Part shown: positions 22,464-34,729 of the stretch, piece by piece
Numbering within the stretch: the stretch's first letter is position 1
Layout of the letters: each line of letters opens with the position of its first letter
DNA from: Scilla litardierei
Taxonomy: Eukaryota > Streptophyta > Magnoliopsida > Asparagales > Asparagaceae
DNA: 64,000 bases
Reading direction: 5' to 3'
Assembly (NCBI GenBank): GCA_030789695.1
Contig: CM061139.1
Coordinates: forward strand, 6,401,878 to 6,465,877
Translations under genes and position numbers: made by a program
The notes under the pieces: model-generated
The model's database searches: none
What the model saw: only the letters and a program-made list of their open reading frames with translations
What the model was told of the DNA's origin: nothing

Positions 22464-23375
22464 GTGCCTGCACCTGAGGGCACGGCTGTCCCGTCCGCTC
22501 CCGAGCCTACTGCTCCACACGTTTCGGATCAGGATCCTGCCAACACATTACCCCCGCTAGTGGACCTACTAGCTTCACTGCCCATCTCCTTAGGTTCCAT
22601 ATCACCACTCACTGGCACCACCACACCCGCAGCAACCATCCTCACCGAGAGCGTCTCGAATTCTGTCCACACGTCTGTGTTAATGACATCTCCTTTTTCT
22701 GATGCCATTGTTGCTGCTGCTTCCATTACTTCTCCTGATCTCGGCCGTACTACACTGCCCACTACCTTTGCTGAGATCCCTGCGAGTTCACCCTCTCCGA
22801 CCTTTTAGCCTAGGCACCGTGGATCCTCTCCACTGGGCCGTTTTACAAGAGTGGTGTCTCACAGTTTTCGTCCTCCCCTCGACTCCCATACCACCGACAC
22901 TCGTCTGACAGTGGAGGAGGATGTGACTTCTCGCCTTAGGCGAGATTTCGACGACTTCACCCGCTTGACTGCCACCCATCAGCAGAGAGTCGAAGCGGAC
23001 CTCTCTTCGATTAAAGACCTAATGCGGACACGAGGCACACCCCTCGTGATCCTTGCTCACGCCCCTTCCCCCAGGCCAGCCGCAGTTTCCATCGCCGAAC
23101 CACTCAGTGCCCCACACTCTCAGGCTTCTGCAGAGCCTGTCACTTCTGCTCCTGAGTTGGTAGCCACGGTAGTGAGCACTTCAGTCATCGACACACACAC
23201 TTCCACACTAGTCGAGACTGCCATTGTCCCATTTTTAGCTGAGCCTGCTGCCTCTTCTACTTACCCACAGGCTGACCCAGTTGTCGAGCCTGAGCCTACC
23301 ACCACTACCGCTGATCTCCCTACCGACACACTTGTCGAGCCACAGCCCGCTGCCACAGTTTTTGGTCTACATTAG
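22464..23375 (+). pseudogene. Ath-2 3' ORF, Pro/Ser/Thr-rich protein with a short coiled coil, one in-frame stop
   Basis: Two stretches in the same frame (22464-22805 and 22809-23372) are separated only by TAG at 22806-22808. Together they would give about 300 residues. The first half is Pro/Ser/Thr-rich. The second opens with PRHRGSS and SFRPPL, then has a charged, heptad-like segment (EEDVTSRLRRDFDDFTRL to SSIKDLMRTRG), then a low-complexity Pro/Thr/Val tail. There is no ATG at the open frame's left end, so the start is unknown; the frame is open from about 22280. The sequence around its stop resembles that of the Ath-1 3' ORF. I recognise no family. Confidence 0.5.
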
Positions 23376-25118
23376 GGGGACCCATCACCACCCACAGAGG
23401 GTGGTGCCCCGGCTTGATGCTGTTCCTCCACCACTTTTTGTTCTTGTCCCTCCCTCATCCTATTTTGTGCCCATCTGTCTTTTCGGGGCCTTAGTCTTAC
23501 ACGGCTTGGGGGGAGGACCCATTTTGCATTTTTCACTTCCCCATCACTTTGCATCATTCCATGCGTTTACATTATCACTTTCACTTGCACCATATCACTT
23601 TTTCTTTCCTTTGCACAGTTTTATTTTCCATTCACTTTCTTTCTCCTTATACACCCACCATACCATCGCCTTATTTCTCACTTGTCAGCGTGTTCTCAGC
23701 AGTGAGGACATTACTGCGTTTAGCTTGGAGGATGAGCGCTATCGCTTTATTTTTTATTTTTTACTTTTTTCTTTCGTTTTGCACTTTTTTACTTTATTTT
23801 TCCACCCATTTTCCACTTTTCCATCTTTTTTCTCATTCAACATCACGGTTTCCACTTTTTGCCATGCTTGCATGCTTGTTTTCATTTTCTTACTTTCTCC
23901 GACTTTTTTCCTTTTGCTAGAATTGTTCTACATGATGATATCTCTTATAGCCCTCAGTAGCTACACACGATGATTATATCTTTTGACGTGCTATTTAGAG
24001 TAATCTCAGTCTCACTATCTATTTGCTTGCATATTCTCTTGCTGATCTTTCTAATTCAATGCCCGATATGAATTGAAACTGAACGCATGAAGTAGTATCT
24101 AATACGTTCTGTGTTGGGTAATGCACATATGTTCAAGCATCATTAGAATATTTGGAGCACCTGTTTGTTATCTTATCCACTTTTGTTTGCATGCCTGATA
24201 TTATTGTGCTTTATACCGCATGCTTTCATTATTCGTTGAGATAAATGAAAATATCCATGCTAGCTATGAGTTTAGTTAGAGTATTATCCCATTGAACCAT
24301 TGTGCACATCTGATGAGTGAACCGAGTGATATATTATCTTCCTTCTCCACATATCTTTATGATTCTCTACATATCATTTGGTTTCACCCCATATAGCTAC
24401 TTTTACCGCACCTACCGCCCAAAAATCCCAAAAGAAAAAGATAGCTTCCAAAGACCCAAAAATATCAAAATGAAAAAATGATGAGATAAATAAAAAGAAA
24501 AGAAAAATATTTCCTATCTCTTTATTAGAAGCTACTACAAATACTTGGAAAAAGACAAAAATTCCCCATCCTATTCCTAGATGCGACGCCTCAAGCTAAG
24601 CTTGGGGGTGAACCATTTGATTATATGAGTGAGTATGACATTAGAGTAGAGATGGTGCACAATGGGGAGATTTGATAATGCTTAAACTTTACGAAATATT
24701 TTAGCTTTGGAGATTTTTCATGATTTAAAATGAATATTTGGATGCCATGACCTCTTTCCATTCTCTATTGCATGTTGGTGCGATCTCTTTGTGCTTTACT
24801 TATATCTATTGATTGAAAAGTGTGTTGCCAACTCTTTTTATACTAGACTCTATGGATTGCATGATGTTGATATGAGTTGATGGCATGATTTTAGAGGATC
24901 CTTACCTTTGTCTTTATTGCATGCAAGCCATATGATTAGTAAGACTTGAAAATACTATTAGCATGTGTTTTATTATTCGAAGCATTGTGATATGTTGCTT
25001 AGGCTTGAGATCTGACTGAACATTTTACACCCCTCTCTATCTCCTATCTCTTCTAGTTTCTTTTATTATCGTCCGGTGAGCCTAGTATTCGTCTTCCTCG
25101 AGGACGAGTAAGAGGTAA
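23376..25118 (+). other. Ath-2 3' untranslated spacer
   Basis: No gene. The first 120 bases resemble Ath-1 from about 2995 (GAGGGTGGTGCCCC and TGCCCATCTGTCTTTTCGGGGCC). T-rich stretches follow, then a CCCAAAAA-type A-rich block (24418-24500) and a polypurine-like AAGCTTGGGGGTG at 24598. GTCTTCCTCGAGGACGAGTA is at about 25091. Confidence 0.65.
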
Positions 25119-25130
25119 GCTAGGGGGATT
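25119..25130 (+). other. Ath-2 polypurine tract
   Basis: GCTAGGGGGATT directly precedes the 3' LTR start TGATGTGTCC. Confidence 0.78.
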
Positions 25131-25131
25131 T

Positions 25132-25489
25132 TGATGTGTCCATATTTTCCATCTTTTCATAGCATCATTTCAATGCATTTTATGTCATATCCTCATCCAA
25201 ATCCCATATTTTCATACGATACTATGCTTCTACCGCTATATTCGAGTTTCGTAGAGCTTTGTGGATTTTCGGGTATTTTGGAGCGATTTTGAGCCATTTT
25301 GGGATAAGGACACATCCAGCACATCCATGATGCCATTAATGAGGCTTTACAGGAGTTCGCCGAGGTTTGGAAGCATATGGGAGGAGCGGAGGAGAAGCGA
25401 GCGAGAGAAAGGAGCCAAAGCCCAAACCTATGCAGCTTCCCCAGGTGACTCGACCCGAGTAGCACCAGCTGCTCGGTCGAGCTGACACG
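25132..25489 (+). repeat. Ath-2 3' LTR, left part
   Basis: It matches 14966 onward up to GAGCTGACACG, where Gyp-3 begins. ACACG is duplicated on the far side at 34656-34660, where the LTR resumes with TGAATCCAGCAGG. Confidence 0.88.
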
Positions 25490-27141
25490 TGATTGAAACG
25501 GAAGACGCGCAAGTAGCACGCCTTCCACTTCCAAGTGTAGGAGTGTCAATGCAATAAAAAATAACCGGTGAGTACCGGGTCGGATCACGGGGACAAGTCG
25601 TTCTTCTCTCGCAAAATTGATCGGTAAAGAAAAATAAAGTGTGTTAAAACCACCTCTCTAACGGTGGAAAAGTGTCGGAAAATGTGTGTTGAATCTACAA
25701 TTCTAACCTATGCACTAAGGGTGGAGAGCCGAATCGGTAAGTAACGAGGAGGACTCATGTGGTGTGCATGTGAATGAGGCCGTGGGCGCAAGAAATCATC
25801 CCCAAATATAACTCAATTGATTATCCGGCTAAGAAAGCTCAATCGGAAAATGCGGCATTTCATCGAACAAGTGGGGTGCAATAAGCAATGAATGAAACCC
25901 ATGCGAGTAATAGACAATGAGCGCATTATAGAGGGTCCGCTAGGATGATCCTCTTCTTGGATTCCCCCATAAGGTTCCAATAAATAAACTAACTCAAGTT
26001 TCATCCACCAATTTAGAAGATAAACACATGCTAGATATGAAATTCACAATCCAACAGCAACAATCACACAACACAACCACATAAGCAAGATTTAGAGAAT
26101 CATGATGAAAAGGGAGAAATCTTTACACAAATTATCATCCAAATTACAACACAATAACCTAAATCAAATACACAAGAGATTACAGAAATTTCACCCAAGT
26201 GTCACTCCAAGATGAAATTTTCCTCTCCTAAATGCTCCTCCAAGCTCCAAGCTTCATCCATGGCCTCCAAGCTCCTCCCTAACCTTTGGAGAAGAAGAAG
26301 GGCTCCCCAAAACCCTAAAATCGCCAAAAAAAACCAAAAAAAACAGAAGCTCCCGAAGCAGCCAAAAAAACGAAGCTGGAGCTCAAATTTTCGCACATGC
26401 ACCAATTTAACGCATTGCGGGTCGGGTTTTGGGCTCCCCGACCCGCTCAGCGCCCGCCTGCTGCAAGCAAAGAAAACGGAGGCGAGCCGGCCGCTGGGCC
26501 GGCCCGCATCCGTGTGTCTTGTTATTTTAATTTTTTTTAATTTAAACAGCGGGCGAGCAGGTCGGTCAGCGGGCCGGCCCGTTATTAAAATTCTTTTTTT
26601 AAAAGCTGAAGCGGCGGCCCGCTCCGTTTTGATGGCGCAGATGGCGCCACGTGGCGCCTCCAGATCGCGCCACGCGGCGCCCCCAATAAATTCCTTTTTC
26701 TTGCTTTTCTCCCCTATTTCTCCTCCAAATAATTCCAAAAAATACCTAGAAATCTCAAAAAATCCCAGAAAATTATGGAAAATCCTCAAGACTCCCAGGA
26801 GTACCTGAAAAATACGAGATGGAGAAATTAATCCATATGATGATAAAAATAAATATAATGGCTATTATAAAAACACTATTGACCTCCAATAATCCATATA
26901 AATTATTCAATGCTTAAATAATTCCCAAAAAATGGCGATATGATCACAATAATAGTAGGAGCATATGAAAAATAGTAGGAAACTAATAAGGACGATAAAA
27001 TCTATATTTTGTGCCAAGAATGAGAGTAAGCTCCCAAAACGACATGAAATGAAAATATACCCAAAAAGCAAGTTTAAGCCTAATCTTTAGCACAAATGGG
27101 GGTAGTTAGGGGTATAAATATACACTTTTCGCACCTAATCA
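25490..27141 (-). repeat. Gyp-3 3' LTR
   Basis: It aligns with 30063-34655 once the solo LTR is removed. On the minus strand it is preceded by the polypurine tract AGTTGGGGGTG (27142-27152 region). Two forward open frames of about 195 residues at 26202-26808 arise from GC-rich LTR sequence and are not genes. Confidence 0.82.
26484..26681. repeat. Gyp-3 LTR GC-rich palindromes, including a G-box palindrome pair
   Basis: GGCGCCACGTGGCGCC is a perfect 16-bp palindrome with a CACGTG core, at 26643-26658. A one-sided variant lies 23 bp further on, at 26666. GGCCGGCC palindromes lie near 26486-26505 (12 bp apart) and 26570-26581. The other LTR copy keeps the same set (about 34006-34027, 34080-34100 and 34163-34200). 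Confidence 0.8.
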
Positions 27142-28600
27142 CACCCCCAACTAGCGTTTTGCTAGTCCCTAGCAAAATATGCGATAAATTTGGATTAAAG
27201 TGAAAAACATGCACCAAACTCACAATATCCTCATGGCATACCCCCAAATGATGTTTCCAAATGATTTCAAAGCCAATATACCCAATGTATGAAAGTAAAT
27301 AACAAATAACACTCCCCTCAATCCAATTCAAAGAAGAGTAAGGAATTATGCACCGTATCACACTCTTTGGGATATATCACAAATGACAAAGTTTCTAACT
27401 TTCGTGTAAATGGCCAAAACAAAAGAAATTTCCCCTAAGTGGTGGGAGATGAGATTGCATCACTCATGTTGCTTATTCTTTCATTTATTCATTCATTTTT
27501 CTTTTCTTTTCTTTTTCCTTCTTTTTCTTTTTTTTGAATGTTTATGTTTTGCATTCACACGATAACGCTATGAAATGCAAACACCGACCCCTTTTGCATA
27601 CACGCAATAACGCTATATAGGCAAAGGGATGGAATGATCCCCTAAATCTCATCTTTGGCGTCCTCCCCAATGTTTCGTGGGGCACCGGCTACTCGATTTG
27701 ATTAGAAAGAAACATTCACTTATATTAACGCTCTCTCTCATTCCAAACATAAATTATCAACTCATCCACCCACTCCTTAAGAGGAAAACAAAACATGCAC
27801 CATATGGCCATGCCCAATCCAATTAAAAACTAAGCCATTCATCCCAAATCATGCAATCACTTACACCAAACTATTCCCAAATTATTTTAAAGAGATATCA
27901 CGACGTATAAAATAGCTTCATACATGGCATATTAGCATTTGACTCCAAATTGGAAAAGAAATGAAACATGCCAATCAAACATCGAAGAAGTTAATACCAA
28001 ATAATAATCTGAAAAAATTGCATGGCATTAAGCATGTAGGGACTACGCATAAAGCAAGCGGCTTAGGGACAAGGAGGATAAATATGGTAAGCAATAAAGT
28101 TCATTGGGTGATGGAAACATGGAGGTATCTCAAAAAAATTTAAGATAACATCAAAATCCTAACAAACCTAAAGATTCTAACACTCTCCCCCCAACTTAAA
28201 ATAAACATTGTCCTCAATATTGGGAGAGTATTAGATCTTGGCAAAAGATCCTAGAAAAGAAAAGAAAAGCACACGAAAACACTAAAATAAAACATTTATT
28301 TATTTATACTGTTGGAAAGAACACACCGTGGCAAAAGGCGGATCTCGAATGTATAACGGTGGTGGCAACTGCTCGATCATATCCTTACGCTCCTCCGTGA
28401 GCGTCGCCATGTCCCATGCCCTACCTCCATTGTGGGCATTAGTGGCAAGCGACACAACCCCGAGCATCTCCTTATGATGGGTTCCTTCCAAATGGGGGAG
28501 ATATGTCGTGTCAAAAAATAATTGGGCGAGAGCACCCATCCAAGTGAAAAGCATGCCAAAATGGGTCATCGAAATGAATAAATGAATTTATGATCAAATG
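27142..28600 (-). other. Gyp-3 3' spacer
   Basis: No gene. Read on the minus strand it contains GAGGACAATGTTTATTTT and AGTTGGGGGGAGAG (28180-28230), the same landmark as in the Ath-1 spacer. A pyrimidine block is at about 27480-27535. The direct phrase ACACGATAACGCTAT, with ACACGCAATAACGCTAT, occurs near 27556 and 27601. Confidence 0.6.
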
Positions 28601-28616
28601 ATGACAATCCGAATCA

Positions 28617-29886
28617 TTATGATATGGAATTAAATAATTTGATTCGGGGGTGGAGGGAAAAGAAAGATAGGAACTTCCCTGAGATGTGATGCATGGACTC
28701 AGGAGGAGGTGGAAGTGGCTGCAAAGAGAAAACTGGAGTAGGAGAGAGCTCGGGCTCAATATATACCATGTCGCAATCCCCGTCACTATCCTCTTCCTCG
28801 AAGTCAACATCAACAATCTCTGCGGCACTCCCCACAACTGGTACCTGCTCCTGACAAACCTCCTCGATGACGGGCAAGTGCGCATCCTGAGGCAAGGAAA
28901 GTGACATCTGTAACAGGACTGGAGGTAGACATGTCTCGGGCAAATCCAAGCACATATCATCCTCGTCACCCCAGAAATAGTTCATCTCAGTCATCCTTCC
29001 TAAGTACTCAACCGCCTCGACCTGCGAAGCTAACTCTGAAGTGGATTGTGGCTCAGGCTCCATGGTGTCCTCAATCTGCTCTTGGCCATCATGCACATCC
29101 GCTCCATCCTCAACCTCAAAGTAAAAATGCATCGTGTCATCAAATGGTTGACACGCACTCCATCATCCATCTCCGCTGACTCCTCAAAATATATATGCTC
29201 AAATTCCTCTACTTGGCCCCAATGCACCCTCTTCACAGGTTTCTCTTGGTATTCCATAGGGTCGCATTGGAATGAGCCCTCAGCTGGCTCCTCAGGCTGG
29301 TCCTGGACCTGCTGGACTGTCTCGTCATACTCTCAAGGTCCCTCAGGTAACACCATGAATCCTCGATCAAATAATCAAAGAACTCCCCACCACAACTCAT
29401 CTGCACAAAATCCCACCCAGATGGCGATAATCTTGTGTAGAAGATCTGCAGAAGATGATCCTTGTGAAAGCTCTGGTGTGGGCACGTAATCACCAAATCA
29501 GTGAACCTCTGCCAAGCCTGATGGTAGGCCTCCCATTCAGCTTGGATAAAGCTCGCTATATGTTGTTCCATGGCCTGCCGCCCCTGTACCTGCTCCAAGA
29601 AAATAGGCAAAAACACTCGGAGAAATTCGGCCTGAAACGACAATCAAGTAAAATGTGAGTCGAGAGACAATGAATCAAACCACAATCTAGCATCATCTTG
29701 CAAAGTAGAGGGAAAAAATCTAAAATATATGCAATCATCACCGATATTCCCACCAAGTCATGAATACATCCATTCTTCAAATTTTTTAATATGTAAATGA
29801 GGGTTCTCCCACTCCGAGCCATGAAAGTATGGCGGAAGTGGGATATCCTCCAAATCAACGTCCGAAAAATCTGAAGATGATGCCAT
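28617..29886 (-). pseudogene. Gyp-3 gag pseudogene
   Basis: On the minus strand, ATG at 29886 opens MASSSDFSDVDLEDIPLPPYFHGSEW, then KKFEEWMYS and a stop, IYFRFFPSTLQDDARLWFDSL, another stop, and FLRVFLPIFLEQ. The stretch EAYHQAWQRFTDLVITCPHQ, with FYTRLSPSGWDFV, is the gag core block also seen in Ath-2 (ESLYEA...FYSRL). A last open stretch (29132 to 28617) is Asp/Glu-rich and may be the gag tail. Stops and frame changes make it a pseudogene. Confidence 0.7.
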
Positions 29887-30040
29887 GTTTTTTAAAAAAT
29901 TTCAAAAAAAATTGAAAATAAACAACCAAAAGACTCAATAGGTGGAAAATAAATAAAGTGAAAAGACACAACACTAAGAGATAGAAGTATCACACTAAAA
30001 CTTTCGAAATCAATCAAAAAATGCTAATAATAGAAACCGT

Positions 30041-30062
30041 TGTCTCCGGCAACGGCGCCAAT
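30041..30062 (-). other. Gyp-3 primer binding site (tRNA-Asp type)
   Basis: On the minus strand it reads TGGCGCCGTTGCCGGAGA, one base from the Athila-group consensus, adjoining the LTR end. It fixes the orientation. Confidence 0.85.
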
Positions 30063-30693
30063 TGATTGAACCAGAAGACGTGCAAGTAGCATGTCTTCCA
30101 CTCCCAAGCGTAGGAGTGTCAATGCAATAAAAAATAACCGGTGAGTACCCGGTCGGATCACGGGGACAAGTCGTTCTACTCTCGCAAAATTGATCGATAA
30201 AGAAAAATAAAGTATGTTACAACCACCTTTCTAACGGTGGAAATGTGTCGGAAAATGTGTGTTGAATCTACAATTCTAGCCTACGCACTAAGGGTGGAGA
30301 GCCGAATCGACAAGTAACGAGGAGGACTCATGTGGTGTGCATGTGAATGAGGCCGTGTGCGCAAGAAATCATCCCCAAATATAACTCAATTGATTATCCG
30401 GCTAAGGAAGCTCAATCGAAAAATGCGGCATTTCATCGAACAAGTGGGGTGCAATAAGTAATGAATGAAACCCATGCGAGTAATAGACAATGAGCACATT
30501 AGAGAGGGTCCGCTAGGATGATCCTCTTCTTGGATTTCCCCTTAGGGTTCCAATAAACAAACTAACTCAAGTTTCATCCACCAATTTAGAAGATAAACAC
30601 ATGCTAGAGATGAAATTCACAATCCAACAACAACCACCACACAACACAACCACACAAGCAAGATTTAGAGAATCGTGATGAAAAAGGAGAATC

Positions 30694-33612
30694 TGTCACG
30701 CCCCGATCTCCAGAATAACCGAAACTACTAAATCTTTTTTTCAAGTAACCTGAAAAGCAGAGGTGATAAAGAGGAAAAGAGAGAGAAAGAAGAAACGGAA
30801 TAAGCAGGCCACTACGCATATGCTGGGATAGTACAAGTGAAGCTCCACCAAAATATCCAACAGTCACACAAAACAATAACAACATTTAATACATATATGC
30901 TTCATTTCTATACACAGTCCAAGTACACCAACACGTGCATACAACCACCCTCCACCTGCAAGGACAACCAAGTCACTCTGCAGGCTACATCACTCACCAA
31001 ACGCTACCCCTGAGACCCGACTCCAAGTCACCACCAACCATACTGCCCTTCTACCTGAAAAATAAGGAGGAGCACGTCAATGCGTGCCCCAGTTGGAACC
31101 AACTTGGATCTGGGCATCGCTTAGGGTTATCAATCCACAAGACAAGGCAAAGGAACAAGACATGCAAACTAAATACATAGCGAAAAATGAATAGCTAAGT
31201 AAGAGGATCATACCTGCGGTCCAATGTCGAGTTACTGCAAAAAAGAGTTAGCACGGGTAATAATAATAATAACACAAGTGTTCAAGCAAACAATATCTAA
31301 TAAGATAAGTGCAAGTGCCTGAGGCATGACACAGAGTCACCAAGAAACAGGCAAAGGGAAGGGGAAATGCTGCCAGCAGAAGGAGTAACACACAAATTCT
31401 TATTTCATCATTTTATAATTGAATTAATTGGAACTTGGGTAAACTGTGTGATACCAGGACCTGGACTTCACCCCAAATTTGGGGTGAATATAGCACACGA
31501 CGCAGTGGACACGGGCACTGTACGTCGCGCCTCTCAGCTCCCATGTCCCTGGCAGGAGTGAGGCTCTCCACCTCCTTACCCCTCCACTCCCGGTAAAGAC
31601 AAGTGGGTGTAAACTCCACACATCACATAATCATCTCCCAACTTCACATTCCAGGCCTCATATCCACAATTTACTCAAATCCCACCTAAAACCTGGGCTT
31701 TGCTAACTCACCCTCATTAGAGAGGATTGAGATTTATTCAATTTTATTGGTTAACATCATAAGAGACACGTTAGGGGTCTTGATGGCATGGGTGTGCTCA
31801 CATCACCTCAGCTGTCCATCATTAAGCATAGGGTCATGCACTCACGTAACATGCCCTCTATCACAACACATCATCTACTCACAAACACGATGTTCCCATG
31901 CCATTCAAGCCTCTAATTTCACCAATCATCACCGTGGCTCAAGGCCAACACTAACATATGCACGTTACTCAAATTTTCAAATATTGCCCTCGTTAAGGCA
32001 TTTCATCGAACACATGGCGGGCATCGTTCATATCAAAATAACACACTATAATTTTCATGTGCCAAGGACATGAACATTCATTCCACCACACAACCATTAT
32101 AAGCAAGAATAATGATGGCCAATTATCCACAATTAATGAATAAGAACACTACTTAATGAATTCAGCTTGCTGAAATTGTAGAACAATCAGATTGAGGGTG
32201 GTTTTTGAGGCATCTGCAGTTAGAATTTGGAAAAACTTAAAACTACAAATTTGTAGATATTGGTGTTTTGGTTTTATAGACAAAATTTCAGACAACAAAT
32301 ATTACGTATGTGATGTATGGTGAATTATTTGGTGAAGTGTGTCAAGTCTGTTTTTCAGACAGATTTCAGGTTCTGTGTTCAAAGCCAATTTTGAGCATGT
32401 TCTAGCCAGAATTTCAACATATAGGAACTCTGATAAACTTTTAGAAAAACTTGTTAACTTTCCAACAAGACCAAGAACATAAAATTAAATGATGTGTGCA
32501 AGTGTCTAGGCCAATTTTACTAAACTGTGTCAACACTGAAAATCAAACAGACATGTTGTGAAGATGGATTTATTGCTCCTAATTTCTGAATTGAAACTAT
32601 ATCAAAATTTATATGATTTTGGGGTATAATTTCAAGATCTACATGCCCATATTTTTTTCGAACCTTAATTCGAGCTACAATAACCACAATCAAGGCAAAA
32701 TCAGACATCAAGATTTCTGAAATTTTAAAGGAGATGTATTTGCTAAGAATTTCAATGGAGATTCATGAAAATTGAAACATAGCACATTAATTTGGTTATC
32801 CCTACTTCATATTGATAAAACATGATGTAAAAACATGATAAAATAAAACCCTAATTAAATTCCCAAATCCAAGTTAGAATCCTACCTCAAACTTGATTTC
32901 TCTTCTCCTTCTCTTCCTCTTCCTCTTCCTCTTCTTCTTCTTCTTCTTCTTCTCTTTTTTTTGGTTGAAGATTTCGGCCATGGCAACATGGAGGGGAGGC
33001 CGGCCATGGTGAGGGAGAGAGAGGGGAAATGAGAAAGGGAAGGAAAGAATGAGAGAAAGAGAGAGAATTCTAGGGTTTTCTCTCTTTTTCCATCTCTTCT
33101 TATTTTATTCTTATCTTCCAAGAAAGGAATATTCCAAGGGAATATTCCATGTGGAAATGACCAAAATACCCATCCCTATTCTAGGTATTTATAAGTTTGC
33201 CATTACTTTATGCACACACCACCTTAGGATGTACGCACAGCATTTTTAGTCAAAAAGATCGTTCTGCCCCTGACCTTTCTAAAAATTTACGGGGGTTGCC
33301 ATTGACCCATAACCCTTTTCACACTTGCATGGCTCTTCCTACACACATCCATGCACATCCATGCGAGCATACATGCTTCACACACACACGTCTAACACAC
33401 TCCTGTCGTTTTACTTCCACGACGCCATTTGCACTTCTCCTGCATTCACATTCGCTTTCTCTTCCCTTAGCCACGTATTACGGCCCAATCCCCCATTCAT
33501 TATGTCACATACATCGATATCTACGCATATTTCATGCCCACGTATGCATCGTAGGTAGAAATACCGCATGTGTTCAGTAGAATACACATATAGTGCAAAA
33601 TAGGGCATGACA
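30694..33612 (-). mobile_element. Tekay/Del-like solo LTR (2.9 kb) inserted in the Gyp-3 LTR
   Basis: It runs from TGTCACGCCCCGATCTCC to AGGGCATGACA and is flanked by GAATC (30689-30693 and 33613-33617). On the minus strand it starts TGTCATGCCC and ends GGGGCGTGACA, the usual ends of Tekay/Del chromovirus LTRs. A minus-strand TATA (CTTATAAATACC) is near 33185-33196. Inside are a CTT microsatellite and a leader with an ATGGCC-containing GC-rich patch. No primer site or second LTR was found, so it is a solo LTR. Confidence 0.85.
32908..32956. repeat. CTT/CTTCCT microsatellite
   Basis: CTCTTCC units change into about eight CTT units inside the Tekay-like solo LTR. GA-rich sequence follows on the far side of 33010-33065. 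Confidence 0.85.
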
Positions 33613-34660
33613 GAATCTTTACTCAAAATTACCATCCAAATTACAACACAATAACCTAAATCAAATACACAAGAGATTAGAGAAATTTCACCCAAGTGTC
33701 ACTCCAAGATGAAATTTTCCTCTCCCAAATGCTCCTCCAAGCTCCAAGCTTCATCCATGGCCTCCAAGCTCCAAGCTTAATCCATGGCCTCCAAGCTCCT
33801 CCCTAGCCTTTGGGAAAGAAGAAGGGCTACCCAAAACCCTAAAATCGCCCAAAAAACCAAAAAAAAGAAGCTCCCGAAGCAGCCGAAAAAACGAACCTGG
33901 AGCTCAAATTTTCGCACAGGTACCAATTTAACGCATTGCGGGTCGGGTTTTGGGCTCCCCGACCCGCTCAGCGCCCGCCTGCTGCAAGCACAGAAAACGG
34001 AGGCGGGCCGGCCGCTGGGCCGGCGTGCATCCGTGTGTTTTTTATTTTAATTTTTTTAAATTTAAACAGCGGGCGAGCGGGCCGGCCAGCAGGCCGGCCC
34101 GTTATTAAAATTCTTTTTTATAGCTGAAGGCGGCGGCCCGCTCCGCGTTGAAGGCACAGATGGCGCCACGTGGCGCCTCCAGATCGCGCCACATGGCGCC
34201 CCCAATAAATTCACTTTTCTTGCTTTTCTCCCTATTTCTCCTCCAAATAATTCCAAAAAAATACCTAGAAATCTCAGAAAAATCCCAAAAAATTCTGGAA
34301 AATCCTCAAGACTCCCAGGAGTACCTGAAAAATAGGAGAAGGAGAAATTAGTCCATATGATGAAAAAATAAATATAATGGCTATTATAAAACAATATTGA
34401 CCTCCAATAATCCATATAAATTATTCACATGCTTAAATAATTCCCAAAAAATGGCGATATGATCACAATAATAGCATGAGCATATGAAAAATAGTAGGAA
34501 GCCAATAAGGACGATAAAATCTATATTTTGTGCCAAGAATGCTCCTAAAACGACATGAAATGAAAATATATCCAAAAGAGCAACTTTAAGCCTAATCTTT
34601 AGCACAAAATGGGGGTAGTTATGGGGTATAAATATACACTTTTCACTCCGAATCAACACG

Positions 34661-34729
34661 TGAATCCAGCAGGAAAACATGCACGTTCTACTCGACCGAG
34701 CAGAGTGACAACTCGACCCGAGTCGATCC
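34661..34729 (+). repeat. Ath-2 3' LTR, right fragment
   Basis: It resumes at TGAATCCAGCAGGAAAACAT and matches 15325-15390 of the 5' LTR, including one CTCGACCGAG pair. It stops where Cop-3 begins; the remaining 1.3 kb of the LTR is absent. Confidence 0.85.

Larger units (their letters stand above)
25490..34655 (-). mobile_element. Gyp-3, gag-only Athila/Tat-like element inserted in the Ath-2 LTR
   Basis: It runs from TGATTGAAAC to CCGAATCA and is flanked by ACACG (25485-25489 and 34656-34660). Its LTRs are 25490-27141 and 30063-34655, the latter enlarged by a solo LTR. The primer site and gag are on the minus strand, so the right LTR is its 5' LTR. No protease, reverse transcriptase or integrase is visible. 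Confidence 0.88.
30063..34655 (-). repeat. Gyp-3 5' LTR, interrupted by a solo LTR
   Basis: It matches the left LTR at 30063-30693 and 33613-34655. It carries an extra copy of a short phrase near 33746-33790 (GCCTCCAAGCTCCAAGCTT region). Confidence 0.82.
14966..34729 (+). mobile_element. Ath-2, gag-protease-only Athila-like element with nested insertions
   Basis: The 5' LTR (14966-16742) is followed by a tRNA-Asp-type primer site, gag, protease, a palindrome array with a TATA box, a 3' ORF, a long spacer, a polypurine tract and the 3' LTR (25132-25489 plus 34661-34729). Three insertions sit in or at the edge of it: a solo LTR in gag, Gyp-3 in the 3' LTR, and Cop-3, which cuts the 3' LTR at 34729. 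The LTRs differ by roughly a tenth where they overlap, so the element is old. Pol is missing. Confidence 0.85.

Noticed and set aside
23281..23973. 230-aa ORF rich in Phe, Ser and Leu
   Set aside because: It spans the end of the Ath-2 3' ORF in another frame and then T-rich spacer. Composition alone explains it.
26202..26808. Overlapping 195-198 aa ORFs on both strands
   Set aside because: They lie inside the Gyp-3 LTR. The second LTR holds broken versions, and the open frames follow from GC-rich palindromes.
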